The notes: generated by a model not told the origin, from the sequence alone. Numbered from the stretch's first letter, positions 53,892-63,222 are shown. The stretch is 64,000 nucleotides of DNA from Brotaphodocola sp003480315 (GCF_964246085.1 NZ_CAXTPD010000016.1), one strand, 5' to 3'. A program made the numbers and translations.

Positions 53892-54755
53892 ATGTCGAGT
53901 TTTCCGCTCATCTTATTAGATCCGGTGACGCAGGCGGAAAATGGAACCGGCTCATTTCACTACAACTATTTTGAAGATGCGTACCGGGAAGAGGTTGTGT
54001 GTGATCCGAAAGAAGCAGTCCTTTACCGCGAAAAAGGCGGCGGAAGGGAGTTCTCCAATGTCCTTCACGCAGCGATGAGCTTATTTGATGTTATGAAGCC
54101 GGAGGAAGAAAGCTCGATTCTCAATAAAGATACCACGAATGCAAGACGTGCGATCGGATGGATCAACCATTTGTTCCATGAAGAATATGCACTGGAAGAT
54201 GGAAAGTCGATTCCGCCCATGAAAACCGCCGATTTTCTACGGCTTGACGACCATACTGCATATCTTTTTAATCCAGAAGCCTTGCAGGGAAAGCGTGATT
54301 ATACCATGACAGACGCGGATCGGCTGTATTAGTGGAGAAAAGGCTCGGAGGAAGTCACCATTAACGAGGACCTGAATCAGTGGTTAATCGGACTGGCAGC
54401 AAGACACAAAGAATGTATGCAGGAGATGCGGTCTTACGAAGAATACGAATTCCGTGCATTGTTCGCGGTGCAGTTATACAAACTGGATGAATATTACCGA
54501 CATGTTTATGCATTCCGGTCGATGTTTCAGGACTTTATGCTTCACGGAAACGAACTTCCATATCAGGCAGTTATGGAACTTCTGAAAAAGCCGGATACAG
54601 AGTATCGGCAGGAAGAAAGCAACATGATACTTGCAAGTCCGGACTGGGATGCAAACAACTGTAATATTACACGCAATCCAGGAAGAATGAAGATCAAGCG
54701 ATATCTGGCTGTTATGGCAAATAAGGAACTGAGAAAGCAATTTTTTGATTTCTAA
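53892..54755 (+). pseudogene. Unknown protein gene interrupted by one in-frame amber codon
   Basis: 287 codons plus one internal TAG at 54330–54332 (… DADRLY, TAG, WRKGSEEV …); both halves are in the same frame and protein-like. First part: FPLILLDPVTQAENGTGSFH, DTTNARRAIGWINHLF. Second part: CMQEMRSYEEYEFRALFAVQ and ILASPDWDANNCNITRN. No family recognised. The ATG at 53892 has no good ribosome site; an AGGAGG at 53835 serves an ATG at 53849 that stops after 12 codons in another frame, so an N-terminal frameshift or short leader peptide is possible. Confidence 0.6.
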
Positions 54756-54810
54756 TTTCGAAAACGAGGGAGAATGAGGTAAAGACTTAGGAAAATACCG
54801 CAGACGGGAC

Positions 54811-54847
54811 AAGCAGCAGGAAGTTGAAAACTGATTTCCTGCTGCTT
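54811..54847 (+). terminator. Intrinsic terminator
   Basis: AAGCAGCAGGAA and TTCCTGCTGCTT form a perfect 12-base stem; a short T-rich stretch follows. Confidence 0.75.
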
Positions 54848-54974
54848 CTATTATAGTTCTCTTTTGCACAAGTGTGTGATTGACGCAGTCCGTGCGGCGG
54901 CTTATACTGAAGAGAGAAAAAGCAGTGGAATTTCCCAAATGGAAAAAGATGCTTTGCATTGGGGAGGAACGGTC

Positions 54975-56123
54975 ATGAACGATACGCATATGCAGCAGAT
55001 ATTCAAACATTACATTGATGATTTTGAGAAACTGAATGACCCGGAACACAGGGAATATTATAAATGGCAGATTGTGAAGAAATTCCGTCCCATGATGGAA
55101 GAGGCATTGGAAAGCACCGATTCGGAAATTTCGGCCAAACTGTATGAAATTAAAAAAATGACCTCGAACCTGGTGGACAACTACACACAGCCGTTTCACG
55201 GTCTGGTGAAGTTTGCGGAGCAGGAACCGGACACCGTAAGACAAATGTTCCTGGAGCTGTTTGCAGCATCAGCAGAAGGCATGGAACAGAAACAGGCTGC
55301 CGTATCGGAGTTTCTGGAGAAGTGCCATGAACTGCTGGATCGGTATTTCCCGGGCAGTTATCTGTATAAGAATGACATGCATTCAGTTACGACATACCTC
55401 TTCCTGTATGACCCGGATCACAATTACATCTTTAAATCCAGCCATGCCCTGATCTTTGCGGACTGTATTGAATTTTATGATGACTGGGGGTCCGGCGATA
55501 ACGTAAAGCTGGATGTCTATTACCATATGTGCGACCGGATTGCGGACGCGATCAAAAGCAGTCCGACCATGCTGAAAACGGATGCCGGTCGATTTGAGAA
55601 CGGATGGGGCGTTGATCCGCAGACATTTGCACCGGATCGGGAAAAACACATTCTGGTATTTGATCTGATTTATTGCTGTTCGACTTACGGACTGTTTTCC
55701 GACATTACCTTCAAACGTCCGAAAACCAAAGAAAAGCAGCTGATTCAGGAAAAGAAAGAAAAAGCGGTACGTCTTTCGGAAGAACTGAAAGCGGCAAGAG
55801 AAGAGTATGAATGCCTGGAAGAAGCTTTGGCTTATCTTGATACAATCTTTTCCGTTGGAACGGGTATCAGCCATAAGAAATACGGAAACGGTACGATCAT
55901 TGCAAGGAACGGAAGCACCGTCGAAGTGGAATTTGAGGACGGAACAAAAAAGAAACTGGGACTCACGGTGTCTGCGGCAAACGGAATCATCACGTCCCAC
56001 ATGGAGAATTATGACGAAATGCCTGGCAGTTACCGGGAAGTTATAAAGAAAGAAGCCGCGATCCGGAATGCCGTAAGCTATGCGGAAAAGAATTTTTCCA
56101 TGTATGCGGAATACCTGGAATAA
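54975..56123 (+). CDS. Unknown 382-residue protein with C-terminal Tudor/SH3-like motif
   Basis: Start MNDTHMQQIF at 54975 behind GGGGAGGAACGG. Residues ~1–120 are helical; ~125–235 is an alpha/beta region with aromatic-rich YLFLYDPDHNYIFKSSHALI and FADCIEFYDDWGSG; a coiled coil lies at ~255–290. The C-terminus has GISHKKYGNGTIIARNGSTV and FEDGTKKKLG, like the nucleic-acid-binding 'HxxFGxGxV' motif at the end of UvrD/PcrA helicases. No enzyme motif is recognised. It is 25 bases upstream of an RlaP-type nucleotidyltransferase, so likely one operon. Confidence 0.78.
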   Translation: MNDTHMQQIFKHYIDDFEKLNDPEHREYYKWQIVKKFRPMMEEALESTDSEISAKLYEIKKMTSNLVDNYTQPFHGLVKFAEQEPDTVRQMFLELFAASAEGMEQKQAAVSEFLEKCHELLDRYFPGSYLYKNDMHSVTTYLFLYDPDHNYIFKSSHALIFADCIEFYDDWGSGDNVKLDVYYHMCDRIADAIKSSPTMLKTDAGRFENGWGVDPQTFAPDREKHILVFDLIYCCSTYGLFSDITFKRPKTKEKQLIQEKKEKAVRLSEELKAAREEYECLEEALAYLDTIFSVGTGISHKKYGNGTIIARNGSTVEVEFEDGTKKKLGLTVSAANGIITSHMENYDEMPGSYREVIKKEAAIRNAVSYAEKNFSMYAEYLE

Positions 56124-56148
56124 GGCAGTCTATAAGGAGATACAGGTC

Positions 56149-56865
56149 ATGGATATGGAACAGATCATCAGGGAAAAACTGGTGGAGATTGAAAATAAAG
56201 AAAATGTCAGGATCATCATGGCAGTGGAATCCGGCAGCCGGGCATGGGGATTTGCTTCCCCGGACAGTGATTACGATGTCCGGTTTGTATATGTGAGAAA
56301 TCTGGAAGATTATCTGAAGCTGGAGAAGACCAGGGACGTGATTGAATGGCAGCTGGATGATACGCTGGACATCAGCGACTGGGATTTGAAAAAGGCTTTG
56401 CAGCTCATGCATGAATCCAATCCGTCCATTTTTGAGTGGTGTGCTTCGTCGATCGTATACAGGTACAGTCCGGCATTCGAGGAACTGCGGGAAATCAGGA
56501 AAGAGTATTATTCCAAAAAGAAGAGCCTGTACCATTACTGGCACATGGCGAACAGTAATTATGAAAACTATCTGCAGGGTGAAAAAGTACGAATCAAAAA
56601 GTATTTTTATGTGATCCGCCCGCTGCTTGTGGCAAAATGGATCGTGGATCATGGAACGCAGCCGCCGATGCTGTTACGTGAACTGCTGGATGCGGAACTG
56701 CCGGGAGAACTGAGACCCATCGTGGATGAACTGCTGGACAAGAAGCAGAAAATGCCGGAAATGGGACTGGCTCCAAGGATCGGAGAACTGGATCGCTTTA
56801 TCGACAGGGAACTGGAAGCAATCAAGCAGGCTGCCGATCAGACAGAAACACATGGGATACCCTGA
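56149..56865 (+). CDS. RlaP-type nucleotidyltransferase (Pol-beta superfamily)
   Basis: 238 residues, start at 56149 with AAGGAG upstream. Pol-beta superfamily core GSRAWGFASPDSDYDVRFVY (GS…DxD catalytic acids) near residue 28–48, VIEWQLDDTLDISDWDLKKA with third acidic position, NPSIFEWCAS, then YFYVIRPLLVAKWI. This group (PF10127) includes proteins linked to RNA repair. Substrate unknown. Downstream of the unknown 382-residue protein, probably cotranscribed. Confidence 0.85.
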   Translation: MDMEQIIREKLVEIENKENVRIIMAVESGSRAWGFASPDSDYDVRFVYVRNLEDYLKLEKTRDVIEWQLDDTLDISDWDLKKALQLMHESNPSIFEWCASSIVYRYSPAFEELREIRKEYYSKKKSLYHYWHMANSNYENYLQGEKVRIKKYFYVIRPLLVAKWIVDHGTQPPMLLRELLDAELPGELRPIVDELLDKKQKMPEMGLAPRIGELDRFIDRELEAIKQAADQTETHGIP

Positions 56866-56876
56866 ACCGGTATTTT

Positions 56877-57047
56877 ATGAAGCAGGTGACAGATCGTCCG
56901 GTTCTGAATCCATACGAACTGCAGCCTTCCATTGGCATCGATCTGGTTGCCTTGACAAGATACGCCAGAGCAAATGGAAAAACATTAACAGAATTGAGCG
57001 AAACAGAAATTGATTTATTTCGAAACGGCAGTAAGGCAACCGGCTAA
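56877..57047 (+). CDS. Small protein of unknown function
   Basis: 56 residues (starts MKQVTDRPVLNPYELQ and ends FRNGSKATG), an open frame 11 bases after the nucleotidyltransferase stop. Composition is protein-like, with a helix-rich TRYARANGKTLTELSETEID. No clear ribosome site. It might be a fragment of a larger gene. Confidence 0.5.
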   Translation: MKQVTDRPVLNPYELQPSIGIDLVALTRYARANGKTLTELSETEIDLFRNGSKATG

Positions 57048-57083
57048 TGATTTGTAAATCGAAATTTAAGGAGGCAAAGTACA

Positions 57084-57320
57084 ATGAAAAAAGCTATTAT
57101 TATGATGATTGCGGTATTTGCTTTAGTTGTTTGGCCGTTCAGCGGTGTGTGGCAGCTCTTGTCTGGCATCATTGGCGGTGGAGTCCAAGAATCCTTTATT
57201 TATCCGATTTATGGTGGAATTATTCTTCTCTCAGGTATTATAGTCGTTTGTACTGAATTCATTCTGGAAGAAATCAGATCGTTAAAAGACGATATAAAAG
57301 ATAAAAAAGAAGGATGCTGA
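57084..57320 (+). CDS. Small membrane protein
   Basis: 78 residues: two hydrophobic segments (~3–25 and ~42–62) and a charged C-terminal tail (EEIRSLKDDIKDKKEG). AAGGAGG before the ATG. Function unknown; a terminator lies further downstream at 57477. Confidence 0.7.
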   Translation: MKKAIIMMIAVFALVVWPFSGVWQLLSGIIGGGVQESFIYPIYGGIILLSGIIVVCTEFILEEIRSLKDDIKDKKEGC

Positions 57321-57476
57321 CAACTTCCTGTTTGCCGGACTCTATAGGAGCAAACGGTACATTGGAAGACCGCGAAACAGCATTTAGCCGGACAAACAGC
57401 TGCATCTCATTTCAGGCAGAGAAAATTTCACTGGGGATTCCCAAAATATAAAGCATTTTAGATTTTACGGCAATAG

Positions 57477-57507
57477 GCACGGATCATCACGGTCCGTGCT
57501 TCTTATT
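57477..57507 (+). terminator. Intrinsic terminator
   Basis: GCACGGA and TCCGTGC stem with ATCATCACG loop, followed by TTCTTATTT. Confidence 0.65.
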
Positions 57508-57576
57508 TGCGCGAAAACAGGTCGTTTTCTTTCCATAATTCCTGTATGAAATAATGATGAAAGAGGGGAAGATTTC

Positions 57577-59177
57577 ATGAATGCAATAACCATGCCGACC
57601 TGTTTCCGGCCGTATCCGGGAGAATTGCTATACAGCTTGATCATACGACTCTACAATGCAAACGGATATCCTACTGTGGGAGAGTTTGCTGCCAGATACC
57701 TGTATTACGGGGAACCGAAATACAGCGTCAAAGGTGCTCCGGACATTCGCACCGATTACCGCTGGCAACTCTGTTTCCGTTTATGAGACGAGGATACCAG
57801 GCTAAGAATTTGGAAATCGTGCTCCGTGACCGCACGGGCGGAAAAAAGGATATACCAATGATGATGTCGGATGTGCCGGAGCTGCATGTATGTCCGGAAT
57901 GCATGGCGGAAGACGAAGAGCCTTATCTCCATACGGTCCATCAGCTTCCAGGAGTTCGGATGTGTCCGAAACACCGGATCCCGCTCATGCGGGTGAAGTA
58001 CCGGAAAGCTCAGGACCGGTTCGGAAACATGAACCAGAAGGTGCTGGATGAAACTTCCATGGTACAGATTCCGCTCCGTGCCGATCCGGAAACGGAAAAC
58101 CGTATCAGCCGTTTTATGGCTGATCTGCATGAACACACACCCGACACGGATTTGGTCGAACTGCAGGCGGTGATTCTGGAACGAATGAAAAAACTGGGGT
58201 ATCCGGTCGAGGCACCTTACGGGAATCTCGCGCAGGACCTGACGGTTGCCGGATACGGGGAACTGTTTAACGAAGATGTTGGAAAATGTATCCGAAAATT
58301 ACTGATGCGGGATACAGTCGTATTCGAAAAGGCGATTGCATTGCTGACATTCCTGTTTCCGGATTATGATGATTTTCATGCGGCACTTATGAGCGGAAAT
58401 ACAAATACGGAGGATTTCCCGAATGATCTGTTTCCTGAATATATCATCCGCAAAAACTCCGGCTGGATCGCGGAAGTGGAGTGTAAAAAGTGCGGGCAGG
58501 TATTTCATATCCATCCCTACGCTCTCCTGATTGGATGCGGATGTCCGTCATGCAGCGGCGATGCGGATGCGACATTTGCATGGCAGCTTACCTGCCTCGG
58601 TGACGGAAAATACAAACTGGAAGGAGAATTTCCCGGTTACGGGCTGCCCGTAAAAATCCGTCACGAAACCTGCGAGAAGGTGCGCAGCGTAAATTCATCG
58701 GATCTGATCTGGATGGAAAAACGTTGTCAGTGCGAAAAATTTCTGAGCAAAGAACAGCTGCAGGACCGGATTGACCGGGGCCGAAAGCAGTTCACGATCA
58801 TAGAATACCGGGGCGGCAGAGGGAGCGGACAGTTCGCAACGATTCGGCATGAGAGGTGCGGGCAGGAATTTACCATCGGTCTGCAAACGTTTGAAAGAAA
58901 CCCTTATTGTCGCCGCTGCAATAGCAATCGTGCTCATGCGGACGAATTTAACAGGCAGTCTGAAACTGATGCGGACAAATTTAAGAAGCAGTCTGAAACC
59001 GATGCAGACAAATTTAACCGGCAGTTTAAAACCATACTGGGTGACGAGTATGACCTGCTGACTCTGTTCATGGCCGGAAGCAAACCGATCCGAGTAAGAC
59101 ACCGGACATGCGGAACGGTAACAGAAGGTCTGCCTTACAAATCAGTGATGAAGCGGCAATGGAGGAGCTGTACGTGA
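57577..59177 (+). pseudogene. TniQ-like zinc protein, frameshifted
   Basis: The first 70 codons (RPYPGELLYSLIIRLYNANG) are a TniQ N-terminus. They stop at 57784–57786, and the remainder (57783–59177) lies in another frame: LHVCPECMAEDEEPYLHTVH, VRMCPKHRIPLMRVKY is the TniQ zinc-binding core. Several further Cys/His pairs follow (VECKKCGQVFHIHPYALLIG; RHERCGQEFTIG; RHRTCGTVTEG), suggesting three or four zinc-ribbon repeats. A 33-base in-frame repeat (QSETDADKF…) occurs three times at 58938–59036. TniQ proteins pick targets for Tn7-like elements, but no TnsA/B/C is near. Confidence 0.75.
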
Positions 59178-59494
59178 AAAGGAAAGGAAAAAGAATCGGC
59201 TCTTATTACTGGGAATCCGCCGCTTACCGCGCAGGAATCATCACAAAAAAACCGAAAGTGGAATATATACTCTGTTCGAACAGCAAAAGGAACATGTTCC
59301 GCATGGAACGGATTGGACAGACGAATGTGAAGGTCAGGGCTCCTTACGCAAAAATCACGGGCCAAAACTGTGAAGTGCTCGATGCACTTAACCTACTTAT
59401 CTATGCCGGGGAGCATCCGGAACATAAACGGGAAGTGGAAGAGTGGATACTGAAAAAAGGCATCTCAGTTGCGGACATGGGAGTCGAAGAATGA
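59159..59494 (+). CDS. Unknown basic protein
   Basis: 111 residues from ATG 59159, overlapping the TniQ-like stop by 19 bases. Opens with MEELYVKRKGKRIGSYYWES and has VEYILCSNSKRNMFRMERIG; moderately basic, alpha/beta mix. No family recognised. It may be translationally coupled to the TniQ-like gene. Its end overlaps the convergent small gene by 30 bases. Confidence 0.6.
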   Translation: MEELYVKRKGKRIGSYYWESAAYRAGIITKKPKVEYILCSNSKRNMFRMERIGQTNVKVRAPYAKITGQNCEVLDALNLLIYAGEHPEHKREVEEWILKKGISVADMGVEE

Positions 59495-59665
59495 TTCTCT
59501 GCCGCTTCTGGCGTTCGCTTTCTGTTTCTTTCGGCTGTATGCCTTGCCGTTCGGCATGGTCCTCGTTGCCGGGTTCAGGATGCCCCAGGTGGAGCGCTGT
59601 AAGGAATGGTATGCTTTTTGTGCTTTCTTACTCTGTTTGCTGATCGGGACAAATGATTTTTTCAT
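59465..59665 (-). CDS. Small basic protein, Lachnospiraceae-type
   Basis: 66 residues from MKKSFVPISKQSKKAQKAYH at 59665; contains WGILNPATRTMPNGKAYSRK, a pattern I have seen in small conserved hypothetical proteins of gut Clostridia. The ATG overlaps the preceding small gene's TGA as ATGA. Very basic, so nucleic-acid binding is possible. Function unknown. Confidence 0.65.
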   Translation of the reverse strand: MKKSFVPISKQSKKAQKAYHSLQRSTWGILNPATRTMPNGKAYSRKKQKANARSGRESFFDSHVRN

Positions 59666-59811
59666 GCGGCACCTCGATTCTGTCCCAGCGTTTCCATGAT
59701 GCTGTTGCAGAATTCCATGTAATCGTTGTGTCCGAAAAGCAGCATATTGTTGCACAGCAATTCCATGGATTTTTCAAATTCCGCCGTGTCTTTCTTTCTG
59801 ACTTTTTTCAT
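59662..59811 (-). CDS. Small protein upstream of the basic protein
   Basis: 49 residues (starts MKKVRKKDTAEFEKSMELLC, ends GQNRGAA). AAAGGAGGAG lies before the ATG, and the gene overlaps the next one by 4 bases, so both are translated. Helical, mixed charge; unknown function. Confidence 0.6.
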   Translation of the reverse strand: MKKVRKKDTAEFEKSMELLCNNMLLFGHNDYMEFCNSIMETLGQNRGAA

Positions 59812-60072
59812 GGTCTCCTCCTTTGTGATAGCTGTATGTAAGGAAAAGGCTGCGGAACTTCCATTCCGCAGCCGGTGGTGCCTGAAACCGTACCCCGGCA
59901 CCGGTGTGATCGCTCACGGGTTTTCTACAGGGGATGATTAAGCTCTATAATTTGTCTGATTATTTTACCATGAACCGAAAGATACAACGGATAAAAAATA
60001 ACAAAACAATCCATGCCACTGAACGTTAACAATCCCATTTGCATTTTTAAAGACCCTGTACGGAAAAATCCT

Positions 60073-60585
60073 TTAGAGCTCCACTTCAAACAGGAACGTC
60101 TGATTGTACTGGTCAAGGGCAATCTGCATTTCCATGATCTTACCGGAGATACGTTCATAATCCCGTTTTACCAGCTCTGGGTCATAGTTGGTGTAGCGGT
60201 ATTCAGGAACGGCATTTCTGGAGCTGAATGAGTGGGAAGATTCCCTCATTTTCGGCAGGCATTTCCGCATGGTGTCCAGAGTTGTTTTCCGGTAATTAAG
60301 CTGTGCCATTTTGACCAGGATGCTGTCCACGCTCATTTCCGTATCACCGACCGGGATCTTTGCGGTGGCGTTGGCCAGGTTCAGTGCGTGCCTGATGATG
60401 ACGGTTTTCCGGTCAATTTCATTTAATGTATCGGAAACGGCGGAGTAGTCATACTCCGGGATGACTGGTTCCTCGCCGACGGCAGCAACGTAAGTGCGGG
60501 ATGCCTCTTCCTTATTTGTCCAGTAAGATTTTTCATCTGCCAGGCTTTTGAGCAGTTTATTGGCATAAGCCGAAGTCATTTTCAT
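60073..60585 (-). CDS. DIP1984 family protein
   Basis: 170 residues. YANKLLKSLADEKSYWTNKE, EPVIPEYDYSAVSDTLNEID, IIRHALNLANATAKI and SVDSILVKMAQLNYRKTTLD are the marks of the DIP1984 (septicolysin-like) family, predicted helical. Known only as a conserved protein; no proven activity. It is 18 bases downstream of the XRE regulator on the same strand, hence probably under its control. Confidence 0.8.
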   Translation of the reverse strand: MKMTSAYANKLLKSLADEKSYWTNKEEASRTYVAAVGEEPVIPEYDYSAVSDTLNEIDRKTVIIRHALNLANATAKIPVGDTEMSVDSILVKMAQLNYRKTTLDTMRKCLPKMRESSHSFSSRNAVPEYRYTNYDPELVKRDYERISGKIMEMQIALDQYNQTFLFEVEL

Positions 60586-60603
60586 GATGTGTTCGCCTCC
60601 TCA

Positions 60604-60921
60604 TCAATTCCTTATGACACGATTATAAGACAGGAGAGGAAAGCTGTCATTGAACCACTGGTTTAAGCCGGCCCATAAACGAGGAATATCCCCGTCAATG
60701 ACGAGGATATTTTCAATGCTGGTATGTAATAATCTGCTGAGAATGATAAAGTTGTCCAGGCTCGGCAGGGATTTTCCCGCAATCCACTTGTAGATTGCTT
60801 GCGGGTTTTCAAAGCCGAACGCACCCTGGATCTCTCGGATCGTATAGTTCTGCTCTGAAAGCAGCTGCTTGATCCGCTTCCCGGTTTCCACGGGCTGGAT
60901 TGACAAATACATCGGTTCCAT
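60604..60921 (-). CDS. XRE-family transcriptional regulator
   Basis: 105 residues. HTH at residues ~14–68: GKRIKQLLSEQNYTIREIQG, then PQAIYKWIAGKSLPSLDNFI. The short C-terminal tail has no known domain. First of a two-gene set with the DIP1984 protein. It may control that gene and itself. Confidence 0.82.
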   Translation of the reverse strand: MEPMYLSIQPVETGKRIKQLLSEQNYTIREIQGAFGFENPQAIYKWIAGKSLPSLDNFIILSRLLHTSIENILVIDGDIPRLWAGLNQWFNDSFPLLSYNRVIRN

Positions 60922-61017
60922 TTACATCCCTCCATGATTCTGTACCATCCCGAAACACTGTTTTTATTCTATCACGGATGATGCGGAATGAACAGCGGAA
61001 TTTATCCGGGCGATGGC

Positions 61018-61200
61018 TTATTTGGAAAATACCCAGGCATAAAAGATGATAAACCCTAATGGCGGACATATAAGGGAGACAAGAATTGCCAGAATGACAC
61101 AGATGGCTCCGCCGATTCCCGATCCGTATGAATAATGTCCGTACCGTCTGTCATCGCAATTGCAGTAAGGTCCTTCACAATGACCGTCATGAGTAAAAGA
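61018..61200 (-). CDS. Possible small membrane protein without visible start
   Basis: The frame ending at 61018 reads HDGHCEGPYCNCDDRRYGHY and then a membrane-type segment (GIGGAICVILAILVSLI, PPLGFIIFYAWVFSK). The composition is convincing, but no ATG, GTG or TTG exists in frame upstream to the stop near 61255, so either a frameshift or a nonstandard start is involved. Lies just beyond glmS. Confidence 0.35.
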   Translation of the reverse strand, partial: SFTHDGHCEGPYCNCDDRRYGHYSYGSGIGGAICVILAILVSLICPPLGFIIFYAWVFSK

Positions 61201-61249
61201 ATGAGCACAGACGGAATTGCTGTGCTCATTGAGTGATTTAAAATTTGAT

Positions 61250-63076
61250 TTATTCTACCGTTACCGATTTCGCCAGGTTTCTCGGCTGGTCTACATCCAG
61301 ATTCTTTCCGAGAGAAGCATAATAGGCAATCAGCTGCAGCACGACAGCGATCGGGAATACGGTGAAGCGGTCGTCTACATCCGGAATGCGGATTCGGATG
61401 TCAGCCAGATTGTCATCCACTACAGAGCCTTCTTTTGTCAGCAGAATTACAAAGGCTCCGCGGGCTTTGACCTCACGGATGTTGGAAATGGTCTTTGAGA
61501 ACACATGTTCCTGAGTTGCAATGGCAATGACCGGTACCTGATCAGAAATCAGGGCAATGGTGCCGTGCTTTAATTCCCCGGCTGCATAAGCCTCCGCATG
61601 AATGTAGGAAATCTCTTTCAGTTTCAGGGCACCTTCTAAGGAAAAGGCATAGTCCAGGCCACGGCCGGTAAAGAACGCATCCGGACTCTGAATGATGTGG
61701 GAAACTACCCCCTTGATCATCTCTTCCTGCGCGATCATGGTCTCCATAGCCGGGATCACATCCAGCAGGTCGGAGAGGAAGTCCATAGCCTGTTTTTCTG
61801 TAAACTTACAGCGAACCAGTGCCATGCGGCAGCTGATCATATAGAGAGCGGCAAGCTGCACAGAATATGCCTTGGTGCTGGCTACCGCAATCTCAGGTCC
61901 TGCATGGGTGTAAAGCACGTAATCACTTTCTCTGGCGATGGTGGAACCCTTTACATTCACAATTGCCAGGGTCTTTGAGCCGTACTCGTGAGCCAGGCGC
62001 AAAGCGGCCAGGGTGTCAATGGTTTCACCGGACTGAGAAATGATCAGCACCAGGGTATGCTCGTCAATCAGAGGCTGCTCATAACGGAACTCTGATGCAA
62101 TGGTTACGGTAACCGGGATCCGCAGGATCGGCTCCATAAGCGCCCGCGCTACCATACCGGTATGCATGGCAGTTCCACAGGCCACGATGTGGATCTGATT
62201 GCAGTCTTTGAAGATCTCATCCGGGATTTTATCATCGGAGAAATCCGGAAGTCCCTTGCTGATACGCGGGAGGATAGTATTTTTCATAGCCTCCGGCTGC
62301 TCGTGGATCTCCTTCATCATAAAATGCGGATAACCGTTCTTCATAGCCGCGTCCATATTCCAATTGACCGTCATGATCTCCGGATATACCTTAGTAAAGT
62401 TCTCATCCATATTGTATACATGCACCTTGTAAGGAGTCAGGCGCACGATTTTATCTTCCGGCACAACAAAATACTGATTGCTGTAGGGAATCAGTGCAGT
62501 TAAATCCGATGCAATGATTGCGCCTGCATGGGTATAGGAGGCCACTAGCGGACTCACTCTGCGGATCGCATATACTGATCCCGGCTGATCATCGAACAGG
62601 ATGCAGAAGCCGTAAGAACCCACAATCAGCTCCTGAAGCTTCTGAATGGCCTTTAACGGGTCTCCGTCATACAGGGCATCCAGGACTCTTGCAGCCACCT
62701 CACTGTCCGTCTGGGAGACGAGCTGTCCTTCTAAATGAAACTGTTCCGTCAGCTCGTGATAGTTTTCAATGATGCCGTTATGGATCAGGGTAACTTTTCC
62801 GGCACGATGCGGATGAGCATTGGCATCGGTAACGCCGCCGTGAGTAGCCCATCGGGTATGGCCAATGCCGCTGTGGGCAGTTCCGTGGATATTTGCCGCA
62901 CAGTATTCTCTTAAATTTTTTACTTTTCCGACCTTTTTCGCGATACAGATACTGGTGTCCTCCATACACAGACCGATTCCGGCACTGTCATAGCCACGGT
63001 ACTCCAGACCGCTGAGGCCGTCTAAGAGGATCTTGCTTGCGTCTAAAGGTCCTGAATATCCAATAATTCCACACAT
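61250..63076 (-). CDS. glmS: Glucosamine-6-phosphate synthase
   Basis: 608 residues. Start MCGIIGYSG at 63076 with AAAGGAA upstream; Cys2 is the glutaminase nucleophile, so this start is firm. Glutaminase domain has HTRWATHGGVTDANAHPH; two SIS isomerase domains follow (HIVACGTAMHTGM; SQSGETIDTLAALR), and the C-terminus ends DVDQPRNLAKSVTVE. Makes glucosamine 6-phosphate for peptidoglycan. An IS605-family element sits 38 bases upstream, in the place where a glmS ribozyme would be expected. Confidence 0.97.
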   Translation of the reverse strand: MCGIIGYSGPLDASKILLDGLSGLEYRGYDSAGIGLCMEDTSICIAKKVGKVKNLREYCAANIHGTAHSGIGHTRWATHGGVTDANAHPHRAGKVTLIHNGIIENYHELTEQFHLEGQLVSQTDSEVAARVLDALYDGDPLKAIQKLQELIVGSYGFCILFDDQPGSVYAIRRVSPLVASYTHAGAIIASDLTALIPYSNQYFVVPEDKIVRLTPYKVHVYNMDENFTKVYPEIMTVNWNMDAAMKNGYPHFMMKEIHEQPEAMKNTILPRISKGLPDFSDDKIPDEIFKDCNQIHIVACGTAMHTGMVARALMEPILRIPVTVTIASEFRYEQPLIDEHTLVLIISQSGETIDTLAALRLAHEYGSKTLAIVNVKGSTIARESDYVLYTHAGPEIAVASTKAYSVQLAALYMISCRMALVRCKFTEKQAMDFLSDLLDVIPAMETMIAQEEMIKGVVSHIIQSPDAFFTGRGLDYAFSLEGALKLKEISYIHAEAYAAGELKHGTIALISDQVPVIAIATQEHVFSKTISNIREVKARGAFVILLTKEGSVVDDNLADIRIRIPDVDDRFTVFPIAVVLQLIAYYASLGKNLDVDQPRNLAKSVTVE

Positions 63077-63114
63077 ATTATAAAAATTCCTTTCTGTCTT
63101 TCCTGTTGTCATGG

Positions 63115-63222
63115 GTGAACTACCCATTGTCTAAAGCCAATGGGCTTCCTGCTTCACAGACCTTGTAACCTACTATCTCCACAGGCGTTAATTCGGGCAG
63201 TCCCTGCCCTATATTGTTATTT
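63115..63222 (-). ncRNA. Probable TnpB omega RNA (IS605-type right end)
   Basis: Immediately 3' of tnpB. Features: GGGCAGGGACTGCCC hairpin, conserved CCTGTGGAGATAGTAGG, and the terminal stem CCCATTG/CAATGGG with GTAGTTCAC at the element's right edge (63115). In IS200/IS605 elements this segment is the omega RNA scaffold, and the adjacent host bases form the guide; here that would be CCATGACAACAGGAAAG (63114 downward). Confidence 0.75.

Noticed and set aside
29316..54332. Pyrrolysine or recoded amber codons
   Set aside because: No pylT/pylS or suppressor tRNA is seen, and many other genes here are simply broken; ordinary nonsense mutation is the default.
57577..59494. A complete Tn7-like transposon
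   Set aside because: Only a TniQ-like gene is present; no TnsA, TnsB or TnsC homologue exists in the window.
63077..63114. glmS ribozyme directly upstream of glmS
   Set aside because: Only 38 bases remain between the element end and the ATG, too short for the ribozyme, and no core sequence was recognised.
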